Source: Sinorhizobium fredii NGR234 (GTDB lineage Bacteria; Pseudomonadota; Alphaproteobacteria; Rhizobiales; Rhizobiaceae). Taken from it: a DNA stretch of 64,000 nucleotides. The DNA lies in NCBI RefSeq assembly GCF_000018545.1, contig NC_012586.1, positions 806,001 through 870,000 of the forward strand. Direction: 5' to 3'. Positions within the stretch are counted from its first letter, which is position 1. Every line of letters starts with the position of its first letter. This document shows, in pieces, positions 9,790-19,274 of the stretch. The translations under genes and the position numbers were made by a program. The notes beneath the pieces are model-generated. The model saw nothing but the letters and a program-made list of their open reading frames with translations. It had not been told where the DNA came from and searched no databases.

Positions 9790-10324
9790 CGGGATAAAAG
9801 TCGATGAAGTTAATCGGGAAAACGCGTCTGCGGTAGACCTCATCACCGACTTGCCGAAAGTCGCCGGTCCCCTGGTGATCGCCCGGCATTCTTCGTTCGC
9901 ATACGAAGGCAAGCAGGCCGTCGATCAATCGTCATAAGGACGAGATAATGGCCAAGGTCCTGAGTGCCTGCTGCCGCCGGCACCCGCCGTTGCAAGTCAA
10001 AGGGCAGCAAATCTTGAAGCCTATGACCTTTTTGTGCGCGGGCGGGCGCTGGTCAACCAGTCGGTCAAAGCAAACATACGCGCTCGTCTTCTCATTGAGA
10101 GATCAATCGAACTCGATCCGGGTTTCGCGGACGCCCACGCCTGGCTCGCCGTGAGCGACCTATGCGACCTGGCTGCGGGTCAACGGGCCGTTTCGCTCGA
10201 TCCATTCCTGGCAACCGCTCTGATCTGCGAAGGCAGACTGGAGGCGAGCGCGGCGGAATTGGCCTCGGCCCTCGAGATCAACCCCAACCACGCCGACGCC
10301 TGGTTATTATTCCGGGGTGAGTAG
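9790..10324 (+). pseudogene. Remnant of adenylate cyclase-associated TPR protein
   Basis: Two broken pieces match the C-terminal half of rhizobial class III cyclase/TPR proteins. The first reads DLITDLPKVAGPLVIARHSSFAYEGK, the same block as DIITGLARFRSLFVIARNSSFAFRGK in the intact gene at 32594-34333. The second, from about 9990, reads AANLEAYDLFVRGRALVNQSV followed by TPR-like ERSIELDPGFADAHAWLAVSDL and ALEINPNHADAWLLF. The intervening region and the whole cyclase catalytic domain are missing. The remnant has no start and is not expected to make a functional protein. Confidence 0.75.
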
Positions 10325-10435
10325 AACGCGTACCAAGAGCGACGCTGCCACGGGCATCGACCATGTCGAACAAGGCGTTTCGCCTTAAGGATACCCCATC
10401 AAAGCTTGGGATCAAACACCTAGCGTCACCCTTGA

Positions 10436-10771
10436 GGAACCGCGCGTCTCGGCATTTACAGCGATGTCATCCTGCCGAAGCTCTGCGATTTTTTCATGCG
10501 CAACGAGCGCCTGCATCCCTATCGCCAGCGCGTGATCGGCGCTGCGGAAGGTCGCGTCCTGGAGATAGGCAGCGGTTCCGGCCTGAACCTGCCCTTCTAT
10601 CGTTCGGACGTCCGGGAAATTCTCGCCCTTGAACCTGACCCAGACCTCCTCGCGATGGCGCGCCGCGTCCCGCATTCGGGGATGCCGGCCAACTTCATCG
10701 AAGCGTCCGCGGAAGCCATTCCGCTTCACGAAAAAAGGGTCGACACGGTCGTGACGACTTGGACGCTGTGC
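10436..10771 (+). pseudogene. N-terminal half of a class I SAM methyltransferase
   Basis: After a TGA at about 10432 the frame reads GIYSDVILPKLCDFFMRNERLHPYR, then motif I EGRVLEIGSGSGLNLPFY, EPDPDLLAMAR and the strand DTVVTTWTLC. Homology ends there, where family members continue with IPxxxxALxEMRRVLKPGG. Downstream sequence in this frame is unrelated and runs into the polysaccharide operon. This is a truncated gene at a recombination junction. A second, differently decayed copy of the same family lies at 46.5-46.9 kb, and a scrap of motif I at 48.7 kb. Confidence 0.8.
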
Positions 10772-10841
10772 TGCGACGGCACTGGCGGAAGAACGGCGGG
10801 TAGTCGTTGGAGCGTCCGCCAGATGTGCCCCGGAACAGTAA

Positions 10842-12281
10842 GGCTCACCCGGCCATATCCGCTCGGTGCTGCTTCAGACCCACACCTCGCCCGAGGTTCT
10901 TCTGCGCCTGCGGGCGGCCGCGAACAGTTTCGATGGCCGGGAGACGGTCTCCACGCTTTCGCTTCCCGTGCGCATGGGTCTGGACAATGTCTTTCAGGCG
11001 AACGGCGGGCTCCTGATCTCGGGGTGGCTGCTCGACCCCGACAGCCATGTCCAAAGCGTCAGGCTTTGCTGCCAGCGGGCCGCAATGCGGATCGACGATC
11101 GCTGGACGAGGATCGACCGGTCCGACGTAACGGATGCCTTTACGGACCAGCCGTCGTTCCGAAATGGGCTTGAAGGTGGAGGTCATGGCCACGGCTTCCT
11201 CATCTTTGCCGATCGCCTCGCCGGAGGCGCTCAAGCGCCCCTTCATCTGGAGCTGACGCTCAGGGACTCGCGTCGCGCCTTCCTGCCGCTGACGCCCCTC
11301 AGGATTCCGGCCCGTGCTGCCGTCCTTCGGCAGTTGAAGTCCATCAACCCGACCGATTGGGCTCTGCCGGAGATCATCGATCGCCAGATCGTGCCGTTCC
11401 TGTCCGGATCGGAAAGACCTCTACCGACGGTTGGCGCCACGCTCGAGGCAGGCTCGTTCGACCGGGCGGGCGGCCCGCCGATCGTCGTCGCCGTCGGCGA
11501 TAGCGAAGAGGAAGACATCGCCCCGTTCCTCGGGCTCCTCGCCCTCGACCCGGAAACGCGGCGGGCGCCGATCGCCCTCGTCCTTACCGCCGCACGCTTT
11601 CGCCGGCAGGCCGCCCGCATACGGCGGCTTGCCGAATTCTACCAACTGTCGTTGCGGCTGATGTCGACCGACGCGGCTGGGGACGTCTTCGATCTCCTGG
11701 AAGCCGGGGCACGTGCACTCACCAGAGAAACGGTGGTTCTGCTTGCCGGCTCGTTGCTGCCGCATCGGAGGGGCTGGTACGGCAAGCTCGCCGCCGCCCA
11801 TGCGGCGCGGAAGGGTTCGATCATCTCCCCGACACTTGCCTATGAGGACCACTCCGTGCGCTGGGCCGGAAGCTGGCCGACCGCCGAAGCAGAATGCCCG
11901 CCGTCGGCCCGCTATGCCGGCTATCCGCTGGGCGCACTGGCCGGTCTGAAGCTGACGCAGGTCGCGGCGGCGTCGCTCGACTGCTGCATCCTGCCGCGCG
12001 AGTCTCTCCTGCTCGCCGGAGGCTTTGCCGCCGGCTATCTCGGCTCCGGGCACAAGGGGCTTGATCTCGGCCTGAGACTCGGCCGATCCGGCACCGAGTC
12101 CTATTGGCTTCCATCGGTGCAGATGCTCGGTTCCGACGAGGCATCCGGCGTCACCACAGCCGCAACGGCTGCGCTCGTGGAACGGATCGACCAGAGGATG
12201 TTCAGCATTCGCTGGGCAGTCGCTCCAGCAGGCGAAACAGAGCCGACGGACAGGGCTTCCGCCAAGAGGATCTCCGCATGA
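10842..12281 (+). pseudogene. Polysaccharide-operon protein, 5'-truncated (glycosyltransferase-associated)
   Basis: The frame opens right after a TAA at 10839 without a credible start; a GTG at 10866 is the first start-like codon. The product (about 470 residues) contains NVFQANGGLLISGWLLDPDSHV, a beta-rich module I associate with rhizobial glycosyltransferase-type proteins, and a C-terminal region resembling the nucleotide-sugar part of family 2 enzymes (PIVVAVGDSEEEDIAPFL, ETVVLLAGSLLPHRRGWY). No clear DxD was found. Its stop overlaps the next ATG by four bases (ATGA), so the pair was translationally coupled. Because the 5' end abuts half a methyltransferase gene, I take the N-terminus as lost by a rearrangement between 10771 and 10840. 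It could still be expressed from the GTG. Confidence 0.6.
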
Positions 12282-13597
12282 ACGAACTGCTCCGGGTCCT
12301 CGTTGTTTCGCATGGCCATCCGGCAATGTCGCTCGGCGGGGCGGAGATCGCGTCGCACAGCCTGCACAAGGGCCTGAATGCGCTGCCGGGGGTCGAGTCG
12401 ATCTATCTCGCCCGGACCGGCCATCCGGTGCCGCGCCACGGCGCGTCAGCGCTGATGAGCCTGCGTCTAACCGTTGATGAGGTACTCTACCACGCCGACG
12501 ACTAAGACCATTTCTTCCTGTCGAATGGAGATACCGATGCGATCCGCCGCGACCTGCTGCGGTTCGTCGGCGACCTCAAGCCCCATGTCGTTCATTTTCA
12601 TCACATCATCGGCATGGGGCTGGAGGCGCTCTATGCGCTTCGCGAGGCCCTGCCGCACTCGGTCATCGTGGTGACCTTCCATGAATATCTGCCGATCTGC
12701 CACAACCACGGTCAGATGGTGAAGCGGGCCTCGGGGCAGCTCTGCAGCGAGGCGTCCCCGATCAGTTGTCACGGATGCTTTCCCGAGATCCCGGTCTCGC
12801 AATTCCTGAAGCGGGAACAGTTCGTCCGCGGCATGCTCGACCTTGCCGACGCCTTCGTTTCACCGAGCATGTTCCTCGCCACGCGCTATGTCGAATGGGG
12901 AATCGAGGCGGAGAAACTCTCGGTGATCGAGAACGGCATTGTCATGCGGGAACCGGCGCCGGCGCGCGATCTCCCCGCTCCGGCCGCACGCCGCAACCGC
13001 TTTGCCTACTTCGGTCAGATGACGCCCTTCAAGGGCATCGACGTGCTGATCGACGCGGTGTCGCGCGTGCGGGAGGAGATCTGGGGCGACGATTCCTGCC
13101 TGATGATCTATGGCGGCAATCTCGAGCGGCAGCCCCTGGAATTCCAGGACCGCGTGAAGAAGCGCATCGACGAGGCCGGTCGCCGCGTGCGCTTCTACGG
13201 AGCCTATCAGAATGGCGACCTGCCGCGGCTGATGCGCTCTGTCGACTGGGTGGTGCTGCCCTCCATCTGGTGGGAAAACTCGCCGATCGTCATCCAGGAG
13301 GCGCTGCATCACCGCAGGCCGATCGTCTGCTCCGACATCGGCGGCATGGCCGAGAAGGTGCAGGTCGGCAGAGACGGTCTGCATTTCCGCGCCGGCAGCG
13401 CCCAGGATCTCGCCGACCGGCTGGTCGAGGTGTTGAGCGAGCCGCAGGCCTGGGACCGGCTGCACGCAAGTCTCAGGCCGCCGATGAGCCATATCGACTC
13501 GGCCCGTCAACAGGCCGAACTCTATCGCCGGCTGCTGCGGGAAAAGCTCGGGCAAGCGAATGCCGCGAATCCCGCCGTGCTCGCGCGCGCCGGCTGA
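12278..13597 (+). pseudogene. Family 4 glycosyltransferase with in-frame stop
   Basis: Starts by ATGA overlap with the upstream gene. The sequence RVLVVSHGHPAMSLGGAEIASHSL is the N-terminal donor-loop region of GT4 enzymes. A TAA at 12503-12505 interrupts the frame after YHADD, and the same frame resumes at once with DHFFLSNGD, then HVVHFHHIIGMGLEAL and the C-terminal Rossmann domain (FAYFGQMTPFKGIDVLI, VLPSIWWENSPIVIQEAL with the GT4 E-x7-E region). A single base change from a Tyr codon to TAA explains it, so the gene is a recent nonsense mutant. Translation could restart at 12614 but would lack the N-terminal domain. It would have built an exopolysaccharide or capsule with its neighbours. 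Confidence 0.85.
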
Positions 13598-13615
13598 CGC
13601 TCGAGAAGGATCGCC

Positions 13616-14794
13616 ATGACACGCGTGCTTGTGATGATTCCCTCGGGGGAGGTATACGGCCACGACAATGTCCGCTGGTATGAACATCACGACGTGCAGC
13701 GCTACATCGATAGCTACCACAATATCGGCGACGCCTTCGTTTTCGATTCCTCGCTGAAGCTCCTGAGCTACGACAAGCTCGCAGTCCTCGATATATCCAC
13801 ATTCCGGCCGGACGTCATCGACCGGCTCCGCGGCGAATACGATTTTGTCTTCCTGCGCGGCTCCAACTACATCCACGCATCGATGAACTGGGAACAGGCC
13901 ATCCCGATCCTGAAGCGGCTGGGGCTGCCGGTGATCGGCTTCGGCATTGGGGCGCAGGCGCCTGTGAACGGTAAGATCCAGCTTTCCGACGAGACGCGGA
14001 CGCTTCTCCATCTGATCGCCGACTCCGCCGTCTCGGTCGGCATGCGCGGCGCCTATTCGGCACAGGTTCTATGGGATCTCGGCATCCGCAATGTCCGCAT
14101 CGTCGGCTGTCCCACCGCCTTCCGGCGGAACGACCCCGAGCTCCGGGTCAAGCTGCCGCCGCTCGAAAGCGTGCGGAAGGTCGGCGTCACGATCCGACGC
14201 GAAGTCTCTCCCGACTATGCGCGGGATATCGAGCGCTACCTCACCTTCCAGCGCGACCTTGCCAAGTCCATGGCGGAGCGTTTCGATACGGTGCTGATGG
14301 CGCAAGGCGAGGTCGAGGAAAAAAAGCTCGTTCTGGGGACCGAAGCACAGCGGGCGGACGCGATGGCCGCCTTGCGATCCAATGGCTGGGCCGCATCCTG
14401 GTATCTCGATGACACGATGGAACGGCTTTATCGCGAGCGGCTGTTCTATTCCGACGTCGTCGCCGACTACGAAGCGCTGGTGCGCTCACAGGACCTTGTC
14501 CTCGGCTATCGGCTGCACGGCAACCTCATGGCGCTCGCCAACGGGACCCCTTCCATATATTTCACCTACGACAGCCGGACCGTCGAATTCGCCGAGACAT
14601 TTCAGATCCCCAGTTTCGATCTCTTCGGCCGCGACGCGTTCCGGCTCGAGGACTATTGGGACCAGTCGCTGTTCGACAGGTACAACCGTGCCTGGTACCA
14701 GACCTACGGCGAGATGCACCGGCTCCTCACGGAAAACGGCGTCGCCCATAAGCTGATCGACACGACCAAGCCGCTGCCGAGCCCCGCTCGCTAG
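13616..14794 (+). CDS. Polysaccharide pyruvyl transferase family protein
   Basis: A 392-residue protein with features of the polysaccharide pyruvyl transferase family: [15 protein letters not shown] near the N-terminus, [41 protein letters not shown], and [34 protein letters not shown] near the C-terminus. Family members transfer pyruvate from phosphoenolpyruvate to sugars of exopolysaccharides, though many act in other conjugations. AAGGATCGCC precedes the ATG, 18 bp after the glycosyltransferase stop, so it is the third gene of that operon and the only one without an obvious lesion. It probably lacks its original pathway partners now. Confidence 0.88.
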   Translation: MTRVLVMIPSGEVYGHDNVRWYEHHDVQRYIDSYHNIGDAFVFDSSLKLLSYDKLAVLDISTFRPDVIDRLRGEYDFVFLRGSNYIHASMNWEQAIPILKRLGLPVIGFGIGAQAPVNGKIQLSDETRTLLHLIADSAVSVGMRGAYSAQVLWDLGIRNVRIVGCPTAFRRNDPELRVKLPPLESVRKVGVTIRREVSPDYARDIERYLTFQRDLAKSMAERFDTVLMAQGEVEEKKLVLGTEAQRADAMAALRSNGWAASWYLDDTMERLYRERLFYSDVVADYEALVRSQDLVLGYRLHGNLMALANGTPSIYFTYDSRTVEFAETFQIPSFDLFGRDAFRLEDYWDQSLFDRYNRAWYQTYGEMHRLLTENGVAHKLIDTTKPLPSPAR

Positions 14795-14817
14795 GTCGCA
14801 TGACAAGGGGGTGCCCC

Positions 14818-15267
14818 ATGCGCGGAATCTGGAAGCCTGTCGAGAACCAGGTGACGATTGTGTGTATCCATCTTCGCATCAGCGGACGAGGCCGGCGTGG
14901 CCGGCTGGGAGAGTTTGTCCCGCCTGTGAACCGCACCCAGCAGGAGATCGAGACGGCAAGGGCGACTGCACTCGATGATCTCAAGGACCCCTTGGCGCGG
15001 AATGCCAACCTTGCCGATGACCAACCGGCGACCGATCTTGCCCGCTCAGCAGGCGAGGGAAGGGAGAACTGGATCGTCATGATCGGGGTCTGCACGCATC
15101 TGGGCTGCGTTCCGCTCGGCCAAGCAGGCGATTACGGAGGCTGGTTCTGCCCGTGCCACGGTTCGCACTACGATACGGCCGGTCGTGTCCGCAAGGGTCC
15201 AGCGCCGGAGAACCTCGCCATCCCGAATTTCGCATTCGTATCCGACACCGTAGTTCGGATCGGCTGA
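14818..15267 (+). CDS. Rieske [2Fe-2S] protein, N-terminally abnormal (cytochrome bc1-type)
   Basis: The C-terminal domain is a complete bc1-type Rieske cluster site: [10 protein letters not shown] and [14 protein letters not shown] supply the Cys/His ligands and the disulphide cysteines, followed by [10 protein letters not shown]. The linker [12 protein letters not shown] resembles the region before the cluster domain of ubiquinol-cytochrome c reductase iron-sulphur subunits. The expected twin-arginine transmembrane anchor (about the first 45 residues) is absent; instead there is an Arg-rich segment without a membrane helix. AAGGGG precedes the ATG chosen. It is probably a truncated duplicate of petA or a rearranged gene, since no cytochrome b or c1 gene is adjacent and the protein would not be exported or anchored normally. 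Confidence 0.75.
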   Translation: MRGIWKPVENQVTIVCIHLRISGRGRRGRLGEFVPPVNRTQQEIETARATALDDLKDPLARNANLADDQPATDLARSAGEGRENWIVMIGVCTHLGCVPLGQAGDYGGWFCPCHGSHYDTAGRVRKGPAPENLAIPNFAFVSDTVVRIG

Positions 15268-15355
15268 GCTCGCTCCGCCACTGGAAACTCGGGGGGCACG
15301 AGCTGCCAGCGATTATGATATAGTCAGCTTTTCGCATGAGCCACGGGAGGGGTGA

Positions 15356-15724
15356 ATGCGTGCCACTGTTTCATTCCTTGCGGCCCAGGTCCTGCTGCTG
15401 TCAGCTGCAATGGCCACAGAGCCCTTAGTCTTCCATACCGCGCACTTTGCAGACGATACGGTCGTGAGTCTAAGCCTTGTCGGAAACCAGGCCGCCGCGA
15501 GTGTCGAATACGACTATGATGTCTTCATTTCGCTCTCACAATCGAGGGCCGACGGAGACGCCGCTTATAGCGATCCCGGCAAACACAAGGCATCAGTGCG
15601 ATGCCATCCACCGCAGGCGGTCTCCGTGAGGGGCGTCGATTACCCGATACCCACGTTAGAAGCGGGCGGGCCTGATTGGAAAGACGACCTCTGGAGAACT
15701 GTCTGCACGCCTTCGATATCGTAG
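15356..15724 (+). CDS. Hypothetical secreted protein, 122 aa
   Basis: GGGAGGGG stands just before the ATG, and the first 21 residues (RATVSFLAAQVLLLSAAMA) look like a Sec signal peptide with cleavage near ATA. The mature part is soluble and contains the block SVEYDYDVFISLSQSRADGD. I recognise no family. Its last 85 bp overlap the 3' end of the convergent adenylate cyclase, an unusual extent that suggests one of the two was truncated and fused at a junction; the sudden end (RTVCTPSIS) makes this gene the likelier one to be shortened. Confidence 0.55.
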   Translation: MRATVSFLAAQVLLLSAAMATEPLVFHTAHFADDTVVSLSLVGNQAAASVEYDYDVFISLSQSRADGDAAYSDPGKHKASVRCHPPQAVSVRGVDYPIPTLEAGGPDWKDDLWRTVCTPSIS

Positions 15725-16992
15725 CGCCGACCAAGCATTCGCTTCGCATCGGGTTCCCGACGCAGATACCAGACGTCTATAGGAATCCGTCGACCAGGTA
15801 GCGCAACGGCCGTTTGTGGCGTCCAGAGTGCAGGCGGAACTGGACCTTTCAGCCGCGCCAGCAGTTCTGATGACACCACCAGCGGTGTGTCGAGCGACTT
15901 CGCCAGGGTCTCGAGGCGTTGAGCCACGTTCACCGTGTCGCCGATGACGGTGAACTCGCTGTGGCAGCCGCTGTCCAGAACGCCGCCGACCACAGTGCCG
16001 TAGTGCAGCCCGATTGCGGCATCGAGGGCAGGATAGCCATTCCGAACGCCGTGGTTCCTCCAGTCGCTCAATGCGTCGACCAGATCGAGCGCGCATGCGA
16101 GTGCACGGTCCGCATCGTCCTCCTTCGGCTGCGGCTGTCCGAACACGGCCATGATCCCGTCTCCGATGAATTTGTCGACGGTTCCGCCATGGTCGAAGAT
16201 CGTCTGGGTCACCAGTTGACGATACTCAGCCAGCACGAGCGCAAGCTCCCGGGCGGGCGCGGTCTCGGCGAAGCTCGTGAAGTCGCGCAGGTCGACGAAC
16301 ATGATCGCCGCGTTGCGATGCTCCAGACCGACGGCGTCGCCTCGTTCCTGCAATTCCGACACGATGAGCGGTGAGAAGAACCGCGAAAGGTTGAGACGTC
16401 GCTGATCCGCTTTCAGGGCCTCCCTGCGCGTCCGATCGTGGTCTCTGGCAAGCAGGTAGATGGCGAAGACGGCGAAGCCGAAGCTCACCGTCAGGCCGAG
16501 GTCCTGGTTGAAGAAGGATGCGAGCAGCGACACGGCGTCGGCGGTGTGATGCCGGACCGCAGTGGTCGCCAGCATGCTCACCCATGAGGTGAGCACGATC
16601 CCTGCGAAAACGAGAACGAGCCGCCGCTCGAGCTTCAGTCCGACGTGGACGAGCAGGATGAAGGCGACGACCAGACTCGTGGTCGTCAGATTATGGTTCT
16701 CGGTGATCGGTCCCGCGAGGATATGGGCGTAGAGGAGCAGGGTCACCAGCAGGGCATCGAGGACAACGAAAAGCGTCTTGAGCCAGGAGCCGCCCGGGAG
16801 ATAGCGCGCGACCGCGACCGAAGCGATGCTGATCACGAAATAACTGACGACCACGGCAACGTGCGTGCCTTCCGCCCCCTCGCTGCCGCCGAGGAGGAAG
16901 TTTGCGACCAGGATCGCGAAGGCGACGAACCGCAAGAGGATCGAGCGGATTTCCCTTGCGAAGTCCCATTCTGGATGAAGCGAAGACGTCAT
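15640..16992 (-). CDS. Membrane-bound class III adenylate/guanylate cyclase
   Basis: Residues 1 to about 190 contain around six hydrophobic segments, then a linker (FSPLIVSELQERGD) and a class III cyclase domain. Metal-binding aspartates are in AAIMFVDLRDFTSF and GTVDKFIGDGIMAVFG, and DTVNVAQRLETLAK provides the Asn-x-x-x-Arg transition-state pair. It should convert ATP to cAMP in response to a membrane-derived signal. Rhizobia carry many such cyclases. The C-terminal 28 residues overlap the convergent hypothetical gene and may not be native. Upstream it is separated from the copper operon by a strong hairpin. Confidence 0.88.
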   Translation of the reverse strand: MTSSLHPEWDFAREIRSILLRFVAFAILVANFLLGGSEGAEGTHVAVVVSYFVISIASVAVARYLPGGSWLKTLFVVLDALLVTLLLYAHILAGPITENHNLTTTSLVVAFILLVHVGLKLERRLVLVFAGIVLTSWVSMLATTAVRHHTADAVSLLASFFNQDLGLTVSFGFAVFAIYLLARDHDRTRREALKADQRRLNLSRFFSPLIVSELQERGDAVGLEHRNAAIMFVDLRDFTSFAETAPARELALVLAEYRQLVTQTIFDHGGTVDKFIGDGIMAVFGQPQPKEDDADRALACALDLVDALSDWRNHGVRNGYPALDAAIGLHYGTVVGGVLDSGCHSEFTVIGDTVNVAQRLETLAKSLDTPLVVSSELLARLKGPVPPALWTPQTAVALPGRRIPIDVWYLRREPDAKRMLGRRYDIEGVQTVLQRSSFQSGPPASNVGIG

Positions 16993-17049
16993 TTCGGACC
17001 ATGTGGGGCTTGGCTGCGTCGCCCCGGTTCACACTGGGCAGAGGTAGAA

Positions 17050-17075
17050 GGACGCGGCCGAGTACGGCCGCGTCC
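17050..17075 (-). terminator. Strong hairpin, probable terminator of copper operon
   Basis: GGACGCGGCCG and its perfect complement CGGCCGCGTCC flank an AGTA loop: an 11-bp, all-matched GC-rich stem. It lies 11 bp after the stop of the CusF-like gene on the minus strand. A long T-run is missing (TTCT follows), so it may be a Rho-assisted or stabilising 3' hairpin rather than a classical intrinsic terminator. Confidence 0.65.
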
Positions 17076-17085
17076 GCTGTCTTGA

Positions 17086-17370
17086 TTACTTGACTTGCGT
17101 GACTGTCAGCTTGCCGTTCACGCGCTCGGCGACGAACTCGATGTTCGCGCCTTCCTTGAGCTTCTCCAGGATGGCGTCGTCCTGGACGCGGAACACCATC
17201 GTCATCGCGGGCATCTCGAGGCTCTTCAGTTCCTCGTGGATCAACGTGACCTTCTTAGTCTTAGCGTCGACCTTCTTGACGGTGCCCTTGGTAAACTCGG
17301 CGGCGAGAGCGCCGTAGGCGGTACCGAGGGCGAGCGCGGAGGCGAGGGTGAGCTTGATGAGGGTTTTCAT
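17086..17370 (-). CDS. CusF-like periplasmic copper-binding protein
   Basis: A 94-residue protein with a signal peptide (KLTLASALALGTAYGALAA) and the CusF fold signature: FTKGTVKKVDAKTKKVTLIHEEL, then LEMPAMTMVFRV. The Met-x-x-Met-x-Met arrangement in MPAMTM, with the upstream His in IHEE, matches the Cu(I)/Ag(I) site of CusF. It would chaperone periplasmic copper to a CusCBA efflux pump. A ribosome site GGAGAACGAC precedes the ATG. It is the last gene of the minus-strand copper operon, 20 bp after the cupredoxin gene; the matching CusBA pump lies about 20 kb away on the other strand. Confidence 0.93.
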   Translation of the reverse strand: MKTLIKLTLASALALGTAYGALAAEFTKGTVKKVDAKTKKVTLIHEELKSLEMPAMTMVFRVQDDAILEKLKEGANIEFVAERVNGKLTVTQVK

Positions 17371-17390
17371 GTCGTTCTCCTTTGCAGTGA

Positions 17391-17870
17391 TTACTTTCCG
17401 GCGACGGTGACGTCGCCATGCATGCCAGCGTCGTAGTGGCCGGGGAGCAGGCAGGCGATCTTGAACGTTCCGCCATTGGTGAACTTCCAGATGATCTCCC
17501 CGGATTCGCCTGCGGTCAGACGGATGGCGTTCGGATCGTCGTGCTCCATCTCCGGGAACTTCTCCATCACCGCCTTGTGCTCCATGATCTTGTCTTCCTG
17601 GTCGAGCACGAACTCGTGATCGAGCTCGCCCACGTTCTTGATCGCGAAGCGGACGGTCTGGTCCTTGCGGACCTTGAAGGTCGATGGCGTGAAGATCATC
17701 TTGCCGTCTTCCGTCTCCTTCATCGTGACGCGGATCGTCTGGGTGGCGTCGGCTTTCTTGCCGGGCTCGCCGACGGCCATGGCCTCGCCGTGGCCGCCTG
17801 CGTGGTTGCCGCCTGCGAGTGCCGGCGTGGCGAGCGCGGCGACGAGAAGTCCGAAGATTGCAGCTTTCAT
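17391..17870 (-). CDS. Periplasmic cupredoxin-domain protein (CopI-like)
   Basis: After a signal peptide (KAAIFGLLVAALATPALA) the mature protein is a single cupredoxin. FKVRKDQTVRFAIKNVGELDHEFVL provides the first His ligand of a type 1 copper site, and IACLLPGHYDAGMHG provides Cys, His and Met. Related small blue-copper proteins are found in bacterial copper-resistance clusters. The N-terminal mature part is His/Gly-rich (GGNHAGGHGEAM). I start at the ATG at 17870, which gives a proper signal peptide; an upstream in-frame ATG would add 11 residues. It lies between the multicopper oxidase and CusF-like genes in one operon and probably carries electrons or copper for them. Confidence 0.9.
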   Translation of the reverse strand: MKAAIFGLLVAALATPALAGGNHAGGHGEAMAVGEPGKKADATQTIRVTMKETEDGKMIFTPSTFKVRKDQTVRFAIKNVGELDHEFVLDQEDKIMEHKAVMEKFPEMEHDDPNAIRLTAGESGEIIWKFTNGGTFKIACLLPGHYDAGMHGDVTVAGK

Positions 17871-17909
17871 CGTGTGTTCCTTTGGTTGGTTGAACATCGG
17901 CATGCGGGA

Positions 17910-19259
17910 TCAGCCGTGATTTCCATGTTTCGGCGTGATCTGGGTCTTGGCGTCTTTGGCCTTGGTTGCGTCGGGGAGCTCGCCCGTCCACTCCCAGGCC
18001 TGGGTTCCGGGTGGGTTTTCGTACCAGCCGGGATCGGCGTAATCGCCGGCCGAGATGCCTTCGCGAACCTTGACGACCGAGAACATGCCGCCCATTTCGA
18101 TCGGGCCGTGCGGTCCCCAGCCGGTCATCATCGGCACGGTGTTCTCTGGGATTTCCATTTCCATTTCGCCCATGTCGGCCATGCCTTTGGTCCCCATCGG
18201 CATGTATTCCGGGCGAAGCTTTTTGATCTTCTCGGCGACCGTCTTCTTGTCGACGCCGATGAAGGTCGGGATGTCGTGTCCCATGGCGTTCATCGTGTGG
18301 TGCGACTTGTGGCAGTGGATCGCCCAGTCGCCGACGTACTTGGCGTCGAACTCGTAGGCCCGCATCGCCCCGACCGGGATGTCGATGCTGACCTCTGGCC
18401 AGCGGGCCTCCGGCCGGACCCAACCGCCATCGGTGCAGGTGACCTCGAAGTCATAGCCATGCATGTGGATCGGATGGTTGGTCATGGTCAGGTTGCCGAC
18501 CCGGACGCGCACCCGGTCGTTCTTCGAAACCACCAGCGGGCTGATGTCGGGAAACACGCGGCTGTTCCAGCACCACATGTTGAAGTCGGTCATCTCCATG
18601 ATCTTCGGGACGTAGGAGCCGGGATCGATGTCGTAGGCGTTGAGCAGGAAGACGAAGTCCCGGTCGACCGGCATGAACTTCGGGTCCTTGGGATGGATGA
18701 TGAACATTCCCATCATCCCCATCGCCATCTGCACCATCTCGTCGGAGTGCGGGTGGTACATGAAGGTGCCCGACTTCACGAGGTCGAACTCGTAGACGAA
18801 GGTCTTGCCGACCGGGATGTGCGGCTGCGTCAGGCCGCCGACGCCGTCCATGCCGGACGGCAGGATCATGCCGTGCCAGTGGATGGTCGTGTGCTCGGGC
18901 AGCTTGTTGGTGACGAAGATGCGCACCCGGTCGCCCTCGACGGCCTCGATCGTCGGTCCCGGCGACTGGCCGTTGTAGCCCCAGAGATAGGCGGTCATGC
19001 CTTCCGCCATCTCGCGCTCGACCGGCTCGGCGACGAGGTGGAATTCCTTGACGCCGTTGTTCATCCGGTGGGGCAGCGTCCAGCCGTTGAGCGTGACGAC
19101 GGGGTTATAGTCCGGGCCATAGGTCGGCTTGAGCGGCGGCTGCGTCTCCGCAGTCTCCATCACCGCAGCCTCGGGCAGTCCCGTGTTGGAGGTCTTCGCC
19201 CAGGCGGCCGAGGACACAAGCGCCGCTCCTGCTCCCAGTATCTGTCTTCTGTTGAACAT
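17910..19259 (-). CDS. Multicopper oxidase (intact copy)
   Basis: The protein begins NRRQILGAGAALVSSAAWA, a TAT-like leader, then the first cupredoxin domain with HWHGMILPSGMDG and YHPHSDEMVQMAMGMMG, and the last with HPIHMHGYDFEV and HCHKSHHTMNAMGH. These give the His ligands of the trinuclear cluster and the type 1 site. At 449 residues it lacks much of the middle domain of CueO/CopA types and is Met-rich (MPMGTKGMADMGEMEME), as in copper-tolerance oxidases that oxidise Cu(I) in the periplasm. AAAGGAAA precedes the ATG. It lies 15 bp after the TolC gene. It is the only one of three multicopper oxidases in the window with an unbroken frame. Confidence 0.93.
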   Translation of the reverse strand: MFNRRQILGAGAALVSSAAWAKTSNTGLPEAAVMETAETQPPLKPTYGPDYNPVVTLNGWTLPHRMNNGVKEFHLVAEPVEREMAEGMTAYLWGYNGQSPGPTIEAVEGDRVRIFVTNKLPEHTTIHWHGMILPSGMDGVGGLTQPHIPVGKTFVYEFDLVKSGTFMYHPHSDEMVQMAMGMMGMFIIHPKDPKFMPVDRDFVFLLNAYDIDPGSYVPKIMEMTDFNMWCWNSRVFPDISPLVVSKNDRVRVRVGNLTMTNHPIHMHGYDFEVTCTDGGWVRPEARWPEVSIDIPVGAMRAYEFDAKYVGDWAIHCHKSHHTMNAMGHDIPTFIGVDKKTVAEKIKKLRPEYMPMGTKGMADMGEMEMEIPENTVPMMTGWGPHGPIEMGGMFSVVKVREGISAGDYADPGWYENPPGTQAWEWTGELPDATKAKDAKTQITPKHGNHG

Positions 19260-19274
19260 CTTGCGTTTCCTTTC

